Of a stretch of DNA of 64,000 bases, positions 7,477 to 16,207 are shown piece after piece (position 1 is the first letter of the stretch; every line of letters begins with the position of its first letter). Source of the DNA: JAEYXS01 sp943367715 (GTDB lineage Bacteria > Verrucomicrobiota > Verrucomicrobiia > Limisphaerales > JAEYXS01); contig CALRJY020000017.1 in NCBI GenBank assembly GCA_943367715.1, forward strand, positions 55,730 to 119,729. Direction: 5' to 3'. Made by a program: the position numbers and the translations under genes. Below the pieces are notes generated by a model, which saw only the letters and a program-made list of their open reading frames with translations, did not search any database and had not been told where the DNA came from.

Positions 7477-8471
7477 GCGAACTCATCCCAGCATTTAACT
7501 GGCAGGAGCACATCATTGCGCCGTGGACCACCGGCTTTGGCGCGAATTTCCTGATCACGCTGATGGGCTTCTTCGTCGCGACGGCGTGCGGACTCGTGGG
7601 TAACTACCTCATGATGCGTCGCATGGCCCTCGTGGGTGATGCCATCAGCCATAGCGTCTTGCCCGGTATCGCCATCGCTTTCTTGGTATCCAAGAGCCGC
7701 GGTACTTGGCCGATGTTTATCGGCGCCTTGATCGCCGGTATCGTGACCACCATCCTCATCGAGGTCATCCACAAGAAAAGCCGCGTGAAGCAGGATGCGG
7801 CCATCGGCATTGCCTTCACGAGCCTGTTCGCCATCGGCGTGATCCTCATCAGCGTCTACGCCTCACAAGTAGATCTGGACCAGGAATGCGTGCTGTATGG
7901 GGAAATCGGTCATATCGGCGCCGAAGTGCCGCTGGATTTCAAGGCAGCCGTTCAGGAACGCGGTTTCTGGGAAGTCATTCCTGTGGCGGTAACCCGCATG
8001 GGTTTCGTGGCGATAATCACCGTTCTCCTGGTGCTGTTGTTCTACAAGCAACTGCTCGTCAGTTCTTTCGATGCCGGGCTGGCAACGTCGCTGGGCATCA
8101 ATTCCACCTTTGTACACTACGCGTTGATGTGCTGGCTCTCGATCGTGGTGGTGAGCGCGTTTGAATCGGTTGGCGCGGTGCTGGTGGTGGCGATGCTGAT
8201 TTTGCCGGGGGCCACGGCGTTCATGCTGTCGCCTCGTTTGCCGGTGATCCATGCACTGACGGTGTTGACGGCCGCTTTGAGCTCGGTGCTGGGCGTGCAT
8301 CTGGCCACGTGGCTGGACTGCTCGATGGCCGGCGCGATGGTGGTGATGGCGAGTGTGTTGTTCACACTCGCGTGGGTGTTCAGCCCGCTTGACGGCTTGC
8401 TGGTGCGTTTCATCCGGCAGCGGAAGACGCACTTGGAGCCACCCGAGGAGACCGTTGAAGCGGCGAAGTGA
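7473..8471 (+). CDS. Metal ABC transporter permease, second subunit
   Basis: 332 residues, about eight or nine hydrophobic segments, ABC-3 permease family. MMRRMALVGDAISHSVLPGI is the conserved second-span motif of Mn/Zn importers. Unlike the preceding permease it has no regulatory extension; its soluble tail is about 25 residues. It overlaps the preceding gene by four bases, so a heterodimeric permease made in equal amounts is likely. Confidence 0.9.
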   Translation: MSELIPAFNWQEHIIAPWTTGFGANFLITLMGFFVATACGLVGNYLMMRRMALVGDAISHSVLPGIAIAFLVSKSRGTWPMFIGALIAGIVTTILIEVIHKKSRVKQDAAIGIAFTSLFAIGVILISVYASQVDLDQECVLYGEIGHIGAEVPLDFKAAVQERGFWEVIPVAVTRMGFVAIITVLLVLLFYKQLLVSSFDAGLATSLGINSTFVHYALMCWLSIVVVSAFESVGAVLVVAMLILPGATAFMLSPRLPVIHALTVLTAALSSVLGVHLATWLDCSMAGAMVVMASVLFTLAWVFSPLDGLLVRFIRQRKTHLEPPEETVEAAK

Positions 8472-8480
8472 GCTTTCGCC

Positions 8481-8942
8481 TCACAGAACCATATCGCCCG
8501 AGTCAGCCACCAGATCGGACTTCATCTCCTCCAACGCGGTGCCTTTGATCGGGAGATATTTGCCGGTGGCAGTCACCAGCAGGGTGCCGTCCTTGGTGCG
8601 CAGTTCCGATTCCGCCAGAAAAAGTTTCCCGCGTTTGTTCTCCACGATCTTCGCCGTGGCGAAGACCTCATCCCCTGGACGCACGACGTTCAGGAAGCGT
8701 GTCGTCATCTCCGCGGCATACGCCAGTTGTTTTCCCTGCGCGATGCACGCCCAAGCCATGATCTCATCCAGCACCGTCGCGAGGATGCCACCATGGATCG
8801 TGCGGCTGAACCCCACATGATCCGCGCACGGCGTGAACGTAGTGTGGACACCTTCCTCATCCACCGTGAAGCGCAGCTTCATCCCCGTGGGATTCTGGGA
8901 ACCGCACACAAAACACGAACGCGTATGGGGCAACGTCTTCAT
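8481..8942 (-). CDS. PaaI-type hotdog-fold thioesterase
   Basis: 153 residues from the ATG at 8942 (MKTLPHTRSCFVCG); an in-frame start at 8969 would add nine residues. It carries the hotdog thioesterase core: HVGFSRTIHGGILATVLDEI contains the HGG motif and the acidic residue of the long helix. The N-terminal CFVCG motif is common in this subfamily. Such enzymes hydrolyse acyl-CoA thioesters; the substrate cannot be read from the sequence. It is convergent with the metal permease gene ten bases away. Confidence 0.82.
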   Translation of the reverse strand: MKTLPHTRSCFVCGSQNPTGMKLRFTVDEEGVHTTFTPCADHVGFSRTIHGGILATVLDEIMAWACIAQGKQLAYAAEMTTRFLNVVRPGDEVFATAKIVENKRGKLFLAESELRTKDGTLLVTATGKYLPIKGTALEEMKSDLVADSGDMVL

Positions 8943-8991
8943 ACTCCCGCCAGTCTCAGCGGAACCCATCGCTCGCGTCGAGCCTGATAAA

Positions 8992-10254
8992 TTACTTGTC
9001 CGCCTTCAACGGAGCCACCTTGGAACCGCCCAAACAGATCAAATGTTTCAACGTGCGGATGTACATCTTCCCGCCCGCCACCGCCGGTGTGGTATGCGTC
9101 AGCTCACCCAACGTGCTGCGCCCGAGTATTTCGAACTTATCCGCCGCCTTCACCACCACCACCTCGCCATTCGTAGCTATCGCGTAGATCTTCCCATCCA
9201 CCACGATCGGTGAGCCGAAGAAATTTCCCGTGGCGCGCTCCTGCCATAACACCTCTCCCGTCGGCCCTTTCATGCAGGTCACGATGCCCGCATCGCTCCA
9301 CCCGAAAAGCAGATCACCCACCACCACCGGCGTGGGCACATAATGCGCCGATTTCTTCATCTCCCAGGCCAGCGTGGCCGGCTGGTTCTTCGCGTCATCG
9401 CCCGGTTTCACGGCCACCACATAATTTCCACCACCACCGCTGCCGCACGAACCGATCGCCAGCCCGGACACGATCACCGGTGAACTCACACTGCGTTTGT
9501 TGAAGGCACTCGTGTATTCCCATAACACTTTACCATCGGCCGGATTCACCCCCGTGATGCCGTGTGCCTGGCTGTTGAAGATCAACTGCGCCTTGCCGCC
9601 CTTTGGCTCATATACGCACGGCGTGCCGTAAGCCGCCGCATTGCTGTTACGTTTCGTCTCCCACACCGTCTTGCCTGTCTTGCGATCCACCGCGATCAGC
9701 GAGCTGTTCGCATCCTGGTCATTCGGCAGGATCACCATTTCTTCATATACGATTGGCGATACACCCGACCCGTGCTGGCTCGTATAAGTTCCGAAATCCC
9801 GTTGCCACACCACATCCCCTTTGTGGCTGAACGCCACGAGCATGTTATGCTCCGGCGTGGACCACGTCACATAGACCCGCTCTGCATCCACCGCCGGTGT
9901 GCACGAGGCGTAGCTGTTGAACTTATGCTTCGCAAACGCCGGGAACGGAAAATCTTTCTGCCACAGCACCCGGCCGTCATTCACACTCACCGCATGCACC
10001 ATCAACCCGCCCTGCTGCTCATGTGAACCGGTGAGGAAAATCTTATCCCCCCAGATCACCGGTGAAGAATGCCCGTCACCCGGCAGCGGCACCTTCCAGT
10101 TATAATCCTTCTCCGTGAACTGCACCGGGATCGTCTTGGCCGCGCTCACGCCCGTGCCGTTCGGCCCGCGAAACCGCGTCCACTCCTGCGCCTGCGCAGA
10201 AGCCGTCAGCAACACGCCCGCCAACCCCGCTAAGATCACACGATTCAATTTCAT
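8992..10254 (-). CDS. Secreted PQQ-binding-like beta-propeller repeat protein
   Basis: About 420 residues from the ATG at 10254, chosen because GGGCGAG precedes it and a signal peptide (VILAGLAGVLLTASAQAQ) follows at once; the longer start at 10293 has neither. Repeated blade motifs such as DGRVLWQKDF, GDVVWQRDFG, TGKTVWETK, DGKVLWEY and TGEVLWQERA define an eight-bladed PQQ/Trp-docking propeller. The catalytic residues of quinoprotein dehydrogenases are not evident, so it is probably a scaffold or binding protein in the periplasm. Such stand-alone propellers are very frequent in planctomycetes and verrucomicrobia. Confidence 0.82.
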   Translation of the reverse strand: MKLNRVILAGLAGVLLTASAQAQEWTRFRGPNGTGVSAAKTIPVQFTEKDYNWKVPLPGDGHSSPVIWGDKIFLTGSHEQQGGLMVHAVSVNDGRVLWQKDFPFPAFAKHKFNSYASCTPAVDAERVYVTWSTPEHNMLVAFSHKGDVVWQRDFGTYTSQHGSGVSPIVYEEMVILPNDQDANSSLIAVDRKTGKTVWETKRNSNAAAYGTPCVYEPKGGKAQLIFNSQAHGITGVNPADGKVLWEYTSAFNKRSVSSPVIVSGLAIGSCGSGGGGNYVVAVKPGDDAKNQPATLAWEMKKSAHYVPTPVVVGDLLFGWSDAGIVTCMKGPTGEVLWQERATGNFFGSPIVVDGKIYAIATNGEVVVVKAADKFEILGRSTLGELTHTTPAVAGGKMYIRTLKHLICLGGSKVAPLKADK

Positions 10255-10395
10255 AACTCGCCCGCCTACGATGGCCGTTAAAATTTTGCTCATGGTGGAA
10301 TAACCCCTCTATGGGTCCGTTTACCGCGCACAAAGTCAATGCGGAATCCATTACCCCGGCCCGACCGGGCGCATCCTGACACTGCCCTCAATGTG

Positions 10396-10439
10396 CCCCG
10401 ACATTCCATGTCGGGGTAGCGGGTCATACGCTGGCCCGC
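10396..10439. repeat. Pair of short-loop hairpins
   Basis: A 9-bp perfect hairpin with a 3-nt loop (10396-10416, arms CCCCGACAT/ATGTCGGGG) is followed directly by an 8-bp hairpin with a 5-nt loop (10419-10439). The second has one G-T pair. The pair lies in the gap upstream of the beta-propeller gene. Apart from these and the large repeat that begins near 10631, I see nothing interpretable between 10255 and 10630. Confidence 0.7.
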
Positions 10440-10630
10440 AGCCCTACCAAACAACCGCTGCCAATCCCCTCTCCGCCAGGAACCAACCGGCCATTAAAGC
10501 AAAAGACCCCATTCAACGACAATGTCAGGATGCGCCCCCGGTTAACCGGTTTCACCCCGCGCCCATAAGAGCGCACGGAGTGACCCCGGCCAACCAGCGG
10601 CCTCATCCACCTGATAACTAATTAATCGTT

Positions 10631-11339
10631 CCCTGAAGTCAGCCTTCCCATCCGATCCGTTTTATGTTTCCTGCGCGATTGCCTCCTGTCCTGCGGTACT
10701 GTAGCAACCAGTCCACCCTCACCGGACCAAACCCTCGCCAGCCACTTCACAACCTTCGTCATCACAACGAAGGGAGACTGTCTGGAATGATGGGTTGAGG
10801 TCGGCTGCGCAGGACAAACTGGTGGAGACTAGGCGCGGCGAGGGAGCATATCAAAAAAAGATACGCGACCGAGCCGCAACAACGTCTCCGCCAGTTTGCA
10901 CCAGCAGACGGCCTCAAGACAGCTTTTCAGCCAGTCTCAGGAACTATGTCAAAGAACAATGAAACCATCCGACCCCTGTGAAGTATCGATTCCTCCCTCC
11001 CTACGATTGGGACTTCAGATTAAGCGTTTGCCCAGTACCCGGCCGGTTCCGCAGTGGCTACTAAGGATTCCCCGGTTGGTCATAAAATCCTACGCCAACC
11101 GACGTCCCGTTCACCGCTCCAGCTTACGGACCCTGATCCATACGCCCGATACACTCACCTATCCGCAATGATTCCATAAGGACCGTCACCTCCCCGCCAA
11201 CGCAGGACATAACCATGCATAACATCACATCGAAATGCTTGATGACTTGGGATTCACCAGTGGCTGCCTACCGCTCCGATTGAGCGCCAACCACCGTTCA
11301 CCCGTCCTTTACCAGCAGCGAGCTGCCAGCACTAAAATA
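10631..11339 (+). ncRNA. Large structured repeat, copy 1 (candidate non-coding RNA)
   Basis: About 709 bp that recurs at 36303-37104 with long identical blocks, and no reading frame conserved between the copies. Its 5' third folds into a rod. The helices are 10753-10759 with 10767-10773 (preceding hairpin), 10774-10780 with 10932-10938, 10795-10808 with 10904-10917 (one mismatch, one wobble), 10815-10829 with 10884-10898 (15 bp, one T-G wobble) and 10846-10852 with 10860-10866 around a seven-A loop. A second hairpin pairs 11073-11079 with 11095-11101. The large 15-bp helix and the 11073 hairpin differ from copy 2 by compensatory changes. In both copies the wobble pairs are T-G on the plus strand, so the RNA should be plus-strand. 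No promoter stands out. Confidence 0.55.
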
Positions 11340-11587
11340 TCTACCAAACCACCGTCAATTTATCCATCAAAAAATCACCCAAAACCCGCTCCCAAACGCA
11401 ACAAATTGCCGCAGAGCAATTTGCAAACGAAGATTTTTTTGGCGGAGCGTGGGCGCCTCGCCCACAGCAACTCACCTAAGCAAAGCCAGCTCCCGGAATC
11501 TCCATGGCGCCAAGAGCGCAGTCCCCGCGTGGGGTATCACCCGCGCCATGCATTCTTCCCATGAACATGGCGCTTCTCCCCTCGTAG

Positions 11588-11665
11588 CGCACGCTTCCAG
11601 CGTGCGAGTTACGCGGCATCTTGCCGCGTTTCCCTTTTATGGAGATGCGGGTTTTCCCAATCCGC
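11588..11665. repeat. Cluster of three short-loop hairpins
   Basis: Three stems follow one another: 8 bp with a 3-nt loop (11588-11606), 8 bp with a 3-nt loop (11611-11629), and 7 bp with one G-T pair and a 5-nt loop (11647-11665). They share no stem sequence with the other clusters, only the architecture. The remaining bases from 11340 to 11870 are AC-rich with no gene seen. Confidence 0.7.
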
Positions 11666-11870
11666 AGCACCATCCCTGAGCAAATCCCGCCCCCCTTTAG
11701 CAAAAAGTTCCCTCCGCCCAAAGCTTCCCCTGTCACCCCCTCGTTTACCTCGAAGACTCCTTTTTCCCGACTCCGCATTCTCCAGTAATCCGTGCATTCA
11801 CATTCCCCCATTCCCTGCATTGCAATCCGTTTCGCAGATGTTTACCGTCGTCCCTAAGGAAAGAACCAAC

Positions 11871-12392
11871 ATGTCTCGCATGTTCAAAATTTGGCTGCTC
11901 ACCACGCTACTCTTCTTCAGCGTATTCCTGACTGTGCAGTGGCTGGAAGCTGTCCGCAGTGAACAGCGAGAGGCAAATAGCCGCCTCGCCGAACTGGATC
12001 GCAAAGTCAGAGAGCTGAAAAACCACTCACATCCCCCATGGAGGGTTATCAGTTGGAGGTTTGCGATCAGCACCAGCGACCGCCCCGCCAACACGAACTG
12101 GAATGCGTCCTATCATGTTGATGAATTTCGACTGATACACGGCACAAATGCCCTCCAGAGGTTTGGCCTATCTGAACACGGTTACATATCCAAGAGTTCA
12201 GGACGCATAGTGAAAGCGTGGGTTTCGGATTGGAGTCCGCGCTCGGAAATGGCCAAGTTCGAGCAACTGATTGTGGAACCTCACAGCAGAGCACCTTGGG
12301 TGGAAGTTTTTGCCAAAGCGCGCACCAACGAATCCCTCTCGATGGAATTTGAAGTAACCGCCCTACTGGAAAGCACTTCCTTCGCACCATGA
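11871..12392 (+). CDS. Hypothetical single-span membrane protein with coiled coil
   Basis: 173 residues from the ATG at 11871, chosen because AGGAAAG precedes it; the frame is open from 11820. It has one N-terminal membrane span (IWLLTTLLFFSVFLTVQWL), then a short coiled coil (RSEQREANSRLAELDRKVRE), then a C-terminal domain of unknown fold. I recognise no family. Its TGA overlaps the ATG of the following phosphatase-like fragment (ATGA), so that fragment was probably once part of the same operon. Confidence 0.6.
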   Translation: MSRMFKIWLLTTLLFFSVFLTVQWLEAVRSEQREANSRLAELDRKVRELKNHSHPPWRVISWRFAISTSDRPANTNWNASYHVDEFRLIHGTNALQRFGLSEHGYISKSSGRIVKAWVSDWSPRSEMAKFEQLIVEPHSRAPWVEVFAKARTNESLSMEFEVTALLESTSFAP

Positions 12393-12523
12393 CTGAAACC
12401 AACTCACCCGTCCCCTTCGCGAACTCCTATTGGGTAGTTCCCGGACAGTTGCTCGCGGGCGAGGATTTTTGGGTTGTGGCGAAGCTTTGGCGAAGGAGCA
12501 GGTTCCAAAGACCCTGTGACTGA
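12389..12523 (+). pseudogene. Fragment of a protein tyrosine/dual-specificity phosphatase-like gene
   Basis: The 44-codon frame starts with PFANSYWVVPGQLLAGE, the usual opening of small bacterial dual-specificity phosphatase-like proteins (typically SYWVxPGxLLAGEYPG). After that the similarity stops, the sequence becomes unrelated and the frame ends at 12521-12523. No downstream piece with the HCxxGxxR catalytic loop was found. The start codon overlaps the previous stop by four bases. It reads as a truncated remnant left after deletion or replacement of the 3' part. Confidence 0.5.
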
Positions 12524-12655
12524 GCCGAAACGAAGCCAAAACTCCAAAAAGACCGCTCGTTTGGCTCTCTAGCCAATCGGCTACAGTATTTTTAAAACCG
12601 CTCTAAACGTTGAATTGTTGGCGAGTGCCGTCTAAATTCAATGAAAGGAAAATTA

Positions 12656-12976
12656 ATGTCGCGCTTTAAAGCCACCGGCGAGTTCGAGCTCGATGGCAGC
12701 CGTTTTGGCTGGTCTATACGCCACTATGGTGGGACCTCCTCACTGTATGGGGAAATGCGTGGCGTCTCCGTCAGCGTGTTCCTCCCCGGCCAGAAAACCC
12801 GCGAACTGGTCCTCGAATTTCACGTGCAAGACTACTGGTTTCAAAAACCACGCTCTACCACTGCCTTCGAGCGCCGTCTTCAGACCTGTGTGAGTGCGGC
12901 CATTGCCGCCGGTTGGGATCCCGAGTCACGAGGCAAAGCGTTCCGCTTCGCACCGGAGCAGCTGAAAGTTGAGTGA
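12656..12976 (+). CDS. Small conserved-looking hypothetical protein
   Basis: 106 residues from the ATG at 12656, which has AAAGGAAAA upstream; a second ATG at 12641 would add five residues. The chain is soluble, beta-strand-rich at the start (TGEFELDGSRFGWSIRHYGG) and has no signal peptide or cysteine motif. The pattern GFGWSIRHYGGTSS is shared, as far as I recall, with unnamed small proteins of other bacteria, but no function is known. Codon use looks normal for the window. Confidence 0.6.
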   Translation: MSRFKATGEFELDGSRFGWSIRHYGGTSSLYGEMRGVSVSVFLPGQKTRELVLEFHVQDYWFQKPRSTTAFERRLQTCVSAAIAAGWDPESRGKAFRFAPEQLKVE

Positions 12977-13045
12977 ACAGTATGGCGCTCCTCTCAAAGA
13001 CCAGTGAAAGCCCTGGTTCGTGATTTTTTGGAAAAGGAACCCACG

Positions 13046-13483
13046 ATGAGCCTTCATGTCACCAACTATCAAGACGCCCTCCATCGCTCACCCGTGGTGG
13101 CCTTGTGGAAAACCGTTTTCGGCTACGAGTTGGCCCACAATCGCCCTGAGGTAGCCATCGACAAGAAGCTGGCCACCGCAGACGGCCTGTTCTTTGTGGC
13201 CCTCGCCGAGAATGCCGTGGTAGGCACCATCATGGCCGGATACGATGGGCATCGCGGCTGGCTTTACTCCGTGGCGGTGGCACCCACGCATCGGCGTCAG
13301 GGCATCGGTGCGCAACTCGTGAAACATGCGGAGCAAGCCTTGGCCGAAAAAGGATGCATGAAGATCAATCTCCAGGTGATGCCGGATAACGAACGCGTCA
13401 CCGCCTTTTATGTGGCCTTGGGCTATGCCGTAGAGCCACGCATCAGCATGGGGAAGAAGGTGCCGGAGAATATTCCGGCATAA
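13046..13483 (+). CDS. GNAT-family N-acetyltransferase, YpeA-like
   Basis: 145 residues from the ATG at 13046 with AAGGAA upstream; an in-frame GTG at 13004 is less likely. The acetyl-CoA-binding motif is clear in VAVAPTHRRQGIGAQLVKHA, followed by INLQVMPDNERVTAFYVALG, as in YpeA-type acetyltransferases. The acceptor cannot be predicted. It stands alone between two hypotheticals. Confidence 0.85.
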   Translation: MSLHVTNYQDALHRSPVVALWKTVFGYELAHNRPEVAIDKKLATADGLFFVALAENAVVGTIMAGYDGHRGWLYSVAVAPTHRRQGIGAQLVKHAEQALAEKGCMKINLQVMPDNERVTAFYVALGYAVEPRISMGKKVPENIPA

Positions 13484-13532
13484 TGTCGGCGCTATCAGGC
13501 AGACTGTCACAAACCTAAAGCCGCAATCATCT

Positions 13533-14060
13533 ATGATCCGAAATCTGATCACTATATTGACCGCCTTGATCATTCTTGGGGCTGCCCCTTCCCAGGCGTC
13601 AGAAGTCATGACGGAATCGCAACGCAAGGCGGTGCAGAAAACGGTCGATGAGGTCAAAAAAGCGTTTCTAAGCAAGGATGCCGATGCTTTAGCCAGTCTG
13701 CTTTACCCCGAAATACTCAAGGCCATGGGCGGGAAGGAGCAGGCCGTTAAAATGATCAAAGCCGAGGAGGAGAAAAATGCCGCCGCCGGAGCCATCATCG
13801 AATCAATGGTTTATACCCTGTCCGATACGGTTTACACCGGGACTGACTTCAAGCTCACATTCGTAAGTACGATTATGACAGCCAGGACCGGTGATACGCG
13901 GATGGAGTCAAAAAGTTTTAACGTGGCCTTCATTCCTTTGCACGGGGATCGCTGGTATCTGCTGGATGGCACCCGTCTGAGTTTGCCGCAATTTCGCAGT
14001 CTGTTCCGGGGCTTTCCCGAAGATTTGAAACTGCCTGCTGTGGAAAAGAAAATACTCTAA
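13533..14060 (+). CDS. Hypothetical secreted protein, possibly NTF2/SnoaL-like
   Basis: 175 residues. A signal peptide (LITILTALIILGAAPSQASE) is followed by a helical segment (VQKTVDEVKKAFLSKDADAL) and later beta strands (GDRWYLLDGTRLSLPQFRS). This order of long helices and then strands ending in a 'W-Y-L-D-G' strand is what NTF2-like proteins show. I cannot assign a family with certainty. No catalytic motif is apparent. Confidence 0.6.
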   Translation: MIRNLITILTALIILGAAPSQASEVMTESQRKAVQKTVDEVKKAFLSKDADALASLLYPEILKAMGGKEQAVKMIKAEEEKNAAAGAIIESMVYTLSDTVYTGTDFKLTFVSTIMTARTGDTRMESKSFNVAFIPLHGDRWYLLDGTRLSLPQFRSLFRGFPEDLKLPAVEKKIL

Positions 14061-14095
14061 ATTTTCACCCGGTCAGGTCTCCGCCGCGCGAACCC

Positions 14096-14356
14096 ATGAA
14101 ATTCCTGCTCCGCCTCATCCAGTTCGCCTTGATCATTTTCTTCTCCACCGCCATCTGCGCCGGCATCTTCGCCTTCAGCAGTTACTTCGAGCAATATTCC
14201 CAGGCAGAAGGAAGTGATCGGGGTGCGGCACGGGAAAGGGTGAGGGAAGATTCCGTGGAAGCGATGAAAGAACGCGCCTTCTGGGGAGGCGTCTTGGGCG
14301 CAGTCGGCAGTTGTCTCTACGTGGTCAAGTGCCTGACGAGGGGCGACGAACCATAG
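14096..14356 (+). CDS. Hypothetical small membrane protein
   Basis: 86 residues with two hydrophobic spans, LLRLIQFALIIFFSTAICAG and FWGGVLGAVGSCLYVVKCL, separated by a charged loop. No family recognised. It starts 35 bases after the preceding secreted hypothetical and could share its transcript. Confidence 0.5.
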   Translation: MKFLLRLIQFALIIFFSTAICAGIFAFSSYFEQYSQAEGSDRGAARERVREDSVEAMKERAFWGGVLGAVGSCLYVVKCLTRGDEP

Positions 14357-14513
14357 GACTCACCCACGCCCCTGCCCGCGATTGTCAGTAGTCGAGGAAA
14401 GCACGTAAACGCTCCACCACCCTCGCTCGGAGGGGCCAGGGCCGGGGTGAGGGGTGCCCGCCTTCCCACTTTGCTTTCCCACCTTCATTCACCAGCTCTT
14501 GGGGGCAGCGGGG

Positions 14514-14646
14514 GGGTGATTAAAATCGGGTGAGCTTTGGTGAGCCGCGACGAAACCCGCGGCCCGTGCTGCCGGATTCCAGCCGGCAGTCCGCGACGTC
14601 CGCCGTTGCCACCAACGCTTACCCTCACCCGCTTTTAATCACACCC
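14514..14646. mobile_element. MITE-like element with about 21-bp imperfect terminal inverted repeats
   Basis: GGGTGATTAAAATCGGGTGA (14514-14533) and CTCACCCGCTTTTAATCA (from 14624, running to 14646) are inverted repeats with a few differences. The 133-bp element also holds hairpins at 14544-14563 (GCCGCG arms) and 14569-14589 (CTGCCGG arms). It encodes nothing. It occupies most of the otherwise gene-free stretch 14357-14742. No target duplication could be identified with confidence. Confidence 0.45.
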
Positions 14647-14742
14647 GGGGCAGCGCTTCACCCATACTTCCCATTGCCAAACTCCCGGCCCTTCCCTTTA
14701 ATCAGGCCAGCAGCCCGGAACCACGAACAGGAGACACACACA

Positions 14743-15141
14743 ATGGCCTATACCATTCGTATCCAAGGTCGCGGGGAAGAGATGATCTACACAGACGCCG
14801 AGGTGCGCCTGGAGATGGAGCGCACCGTCAGCTTCGGTCACCGCCTTTATTGCGACAACACCGTCCACCTGCCCCTCCCCAAACGTCAGGAGATCGTCGC
14901 CAACCTCTGCGAATATTTCCGCACCAAGGAAGAGCCCGTCATCTTCGTCATCGATGAGACGGATAAGGATCGTGACGCCCTAGGCGTCATGTTCACCGAG
15001 CTGAATGCCAACGGCCACCAGCTCACCATCGAGCTGGACTCCGAGGAGAAACGCCACGCCTTCGTCCAGAAACTCGCCACCGGCACCAAAGAGATCCGCG
15101 AAGAACGCTACGGCCCGGACCGGCAGATGAAGATGTTTTGA
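14743..15141 (+). CDS. Hypothetical cytoplasmic protein
   Basis: 132 residues from the ATG at 14743, which follows AGGAGA at a good distance; the open frame upstream to 14530 runs through the MITE-like element and is not coding. It is strongly charged, with no signal peptide or span. It has alternating strand/helix character (AYTIRIQGRGEEMIYTDAEV, then EPVIFVIDETDKDRDALG). No family recognised. Confidence 0.65.
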   Translation: MAYTIRIQGRGEEMIYTDAEVRLEMERTVSFGHRLYCDNTVHLPLPKRQEIVANLCEYFRTKEEPVIFVIDETDKDRDALGVMFTELNANGHQLTIELDSEEKRHAFVQKLATGTKEIREERYGPDRQMKMF

Positions 15142-15225
15142 GGCACGTTTACTCGGCCAAACTGACGACAACGCCGACTGAGAAACAGAACGAATTGCGC
15201 TTTTGAAAAGCAACCCCTGTGCACG

Positions 15226-15687
15226 ATGAATCTGCCTGACAACAAATGCATTTCTTCATGGCAACGGGCTCACGAAATCCTGTGGTCTTTGCTCCCCGCA
15301 GCGCGGCAAAGCATCAAACCCGGCGGCTATGATATCACGCCCACCAGCATCATGAATTGTGCTGAGCGTGAGGGTATCACTTTCAGTTTACAGTTGGTGC
15401 CGCAGTGGGGCCTTCACGAATCTGGAAAGGACATGTATTCCAAGCTGGAGCTGCATGACCTGATGTTTCACGGGCGAAACTTTCCCGATGGCGAGGTGAT
15501 CCTCATCCATGACGGCTGTTTTGCCGGCGGTGAACCGATCGTCTGCACAGGTGATTCTTTACGCTCCTTCATCGCCGCGAGTCCGCAGTTCATCTTTGAT
15601 GGTGATGTGGTGTTCATTTGGTCCGCCGAACGTGTCATCTCGATATTTCATCATGAAGGGCAGTATGCCCATATCGAATCTCGCTAG
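15226..15687 (+). CDS. Hypothetical protein, possibly immunity-like
   Basis: 153 residues, soluble, no signal peptide. The C-terminal part (FIAASPQFIFDGDVVFIWSA, then ISIFHHEGQYAHI) has the strand-rich, aromatic look of small immunity-type proteins, but I cannot name a family. No toxin gene is adjacent. Confidence 0.5.
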   Translation: MNLPDNKCISSWQRAHEILWSLLPAARQSIKPGGYDITPTSIMNCAEREGITFSLQLVPQWGLHESGKDMYSKLELHDLMFHGRNFPDGEVILIHDGCFAGGEPIVCTGDSLRSFIAASPQFIFDGDVVFIWSAERVISIFHHEGQYAHIESR

Positions 15688-15742
15688 CGCTGCGAGTGGG
15701 TCGTAGGAAAATGGATGACAGTAGGTCGAGGAACAAAAAAGC

Positions 15743-15970
15743 ATGCCCCCTAACATCAGACCACCCACTCCTGTCGAACTTGTCGCCATCGTCTTTCTCT
15801 TCGCCGGAGTGGCGATCCTGCTGGGTGGAGCGGCATTGTGGAAAGCGTCGCAATTGCCACCGGAGAAAGCGGAGATCATTGCCGCCCTGAACCATCATGG
15901 CGCCTGGTCCTTGGGCATCGGTCTGGCGACTTTTGGAATCGTCTGGCTAGTCCGCCGTTTCTGGCCTTAG
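15743..15970 (+). CDS. Hypothetical small membrane protein
   Basis: 75 residues with two spans (VELVAIVFLFAGVAILLGGA and WSLGIGLATFGIVWLVRRF). The helical region between them is short. No family recognised. The start ATG at 15743 is not preceded by a strong ribosome site. Confidence 0.45.
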   Translation: MPPNIRPPTPVELVAIVFLFAGVAILLGGAALWKASQLPPEKAEIIAALNHHGAWSLGIGLATFGIVWLVRRFWP

Positions 15971-16025
15971 AGCTTGTTAAGTCAGAACGGCGGACAAACT
16001 GGTATGAGCGCGGGAAATGTTGACT

Positions 16026-16046
16026 CCTTCTCCCCCAGGGAGAAGG
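16026..16046. repeat. Short hairpin of the CCTTCTCCC/GGGAGAAGG type
   Basis: A 9-bp perfect stem with a 3-nt loop is followed by GCCGGGATGAGGGGG. A related purine-rich string, GGCCGGGGTGAGGGGTG-like, stands near 14440. This is a form of intergenic hairpin found widely in GC-rich bacterial genomes. Confidence 0.5.
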
Positions 16047-16207
16047 CCGGGATGAGGGGGAAGAGCCCGTTCCTAAGCAAAACCAGCCTACCTATTTAAA
16101 ACGGCACCTCCTCACCGTTTCCCCAACCAATGCCCGCCCGACACACTCCAAAAATTCTTCCACACTTCGGAATGGTTGAACTCCCGGTTCTGCGCTAGAT
16201 TGCCGCC

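Noticed and set aside
10631..11339. Interpretation of the repeat as a retron, group II intron or insertion sequence
   Set aside because: No reverse transcriptase, no domain V-like hairpin with GNRA loop in the plus orientation, no transposase and no terminal inverted repeats or target duplications could be found in either copy.
14530..14742. N-terminal extension of the protein at 14743
   Set aside because: This part of the frame runs through the MITE-like inverted repeat, and the ATG at 14743 has a good AGGAGA ribosome site.
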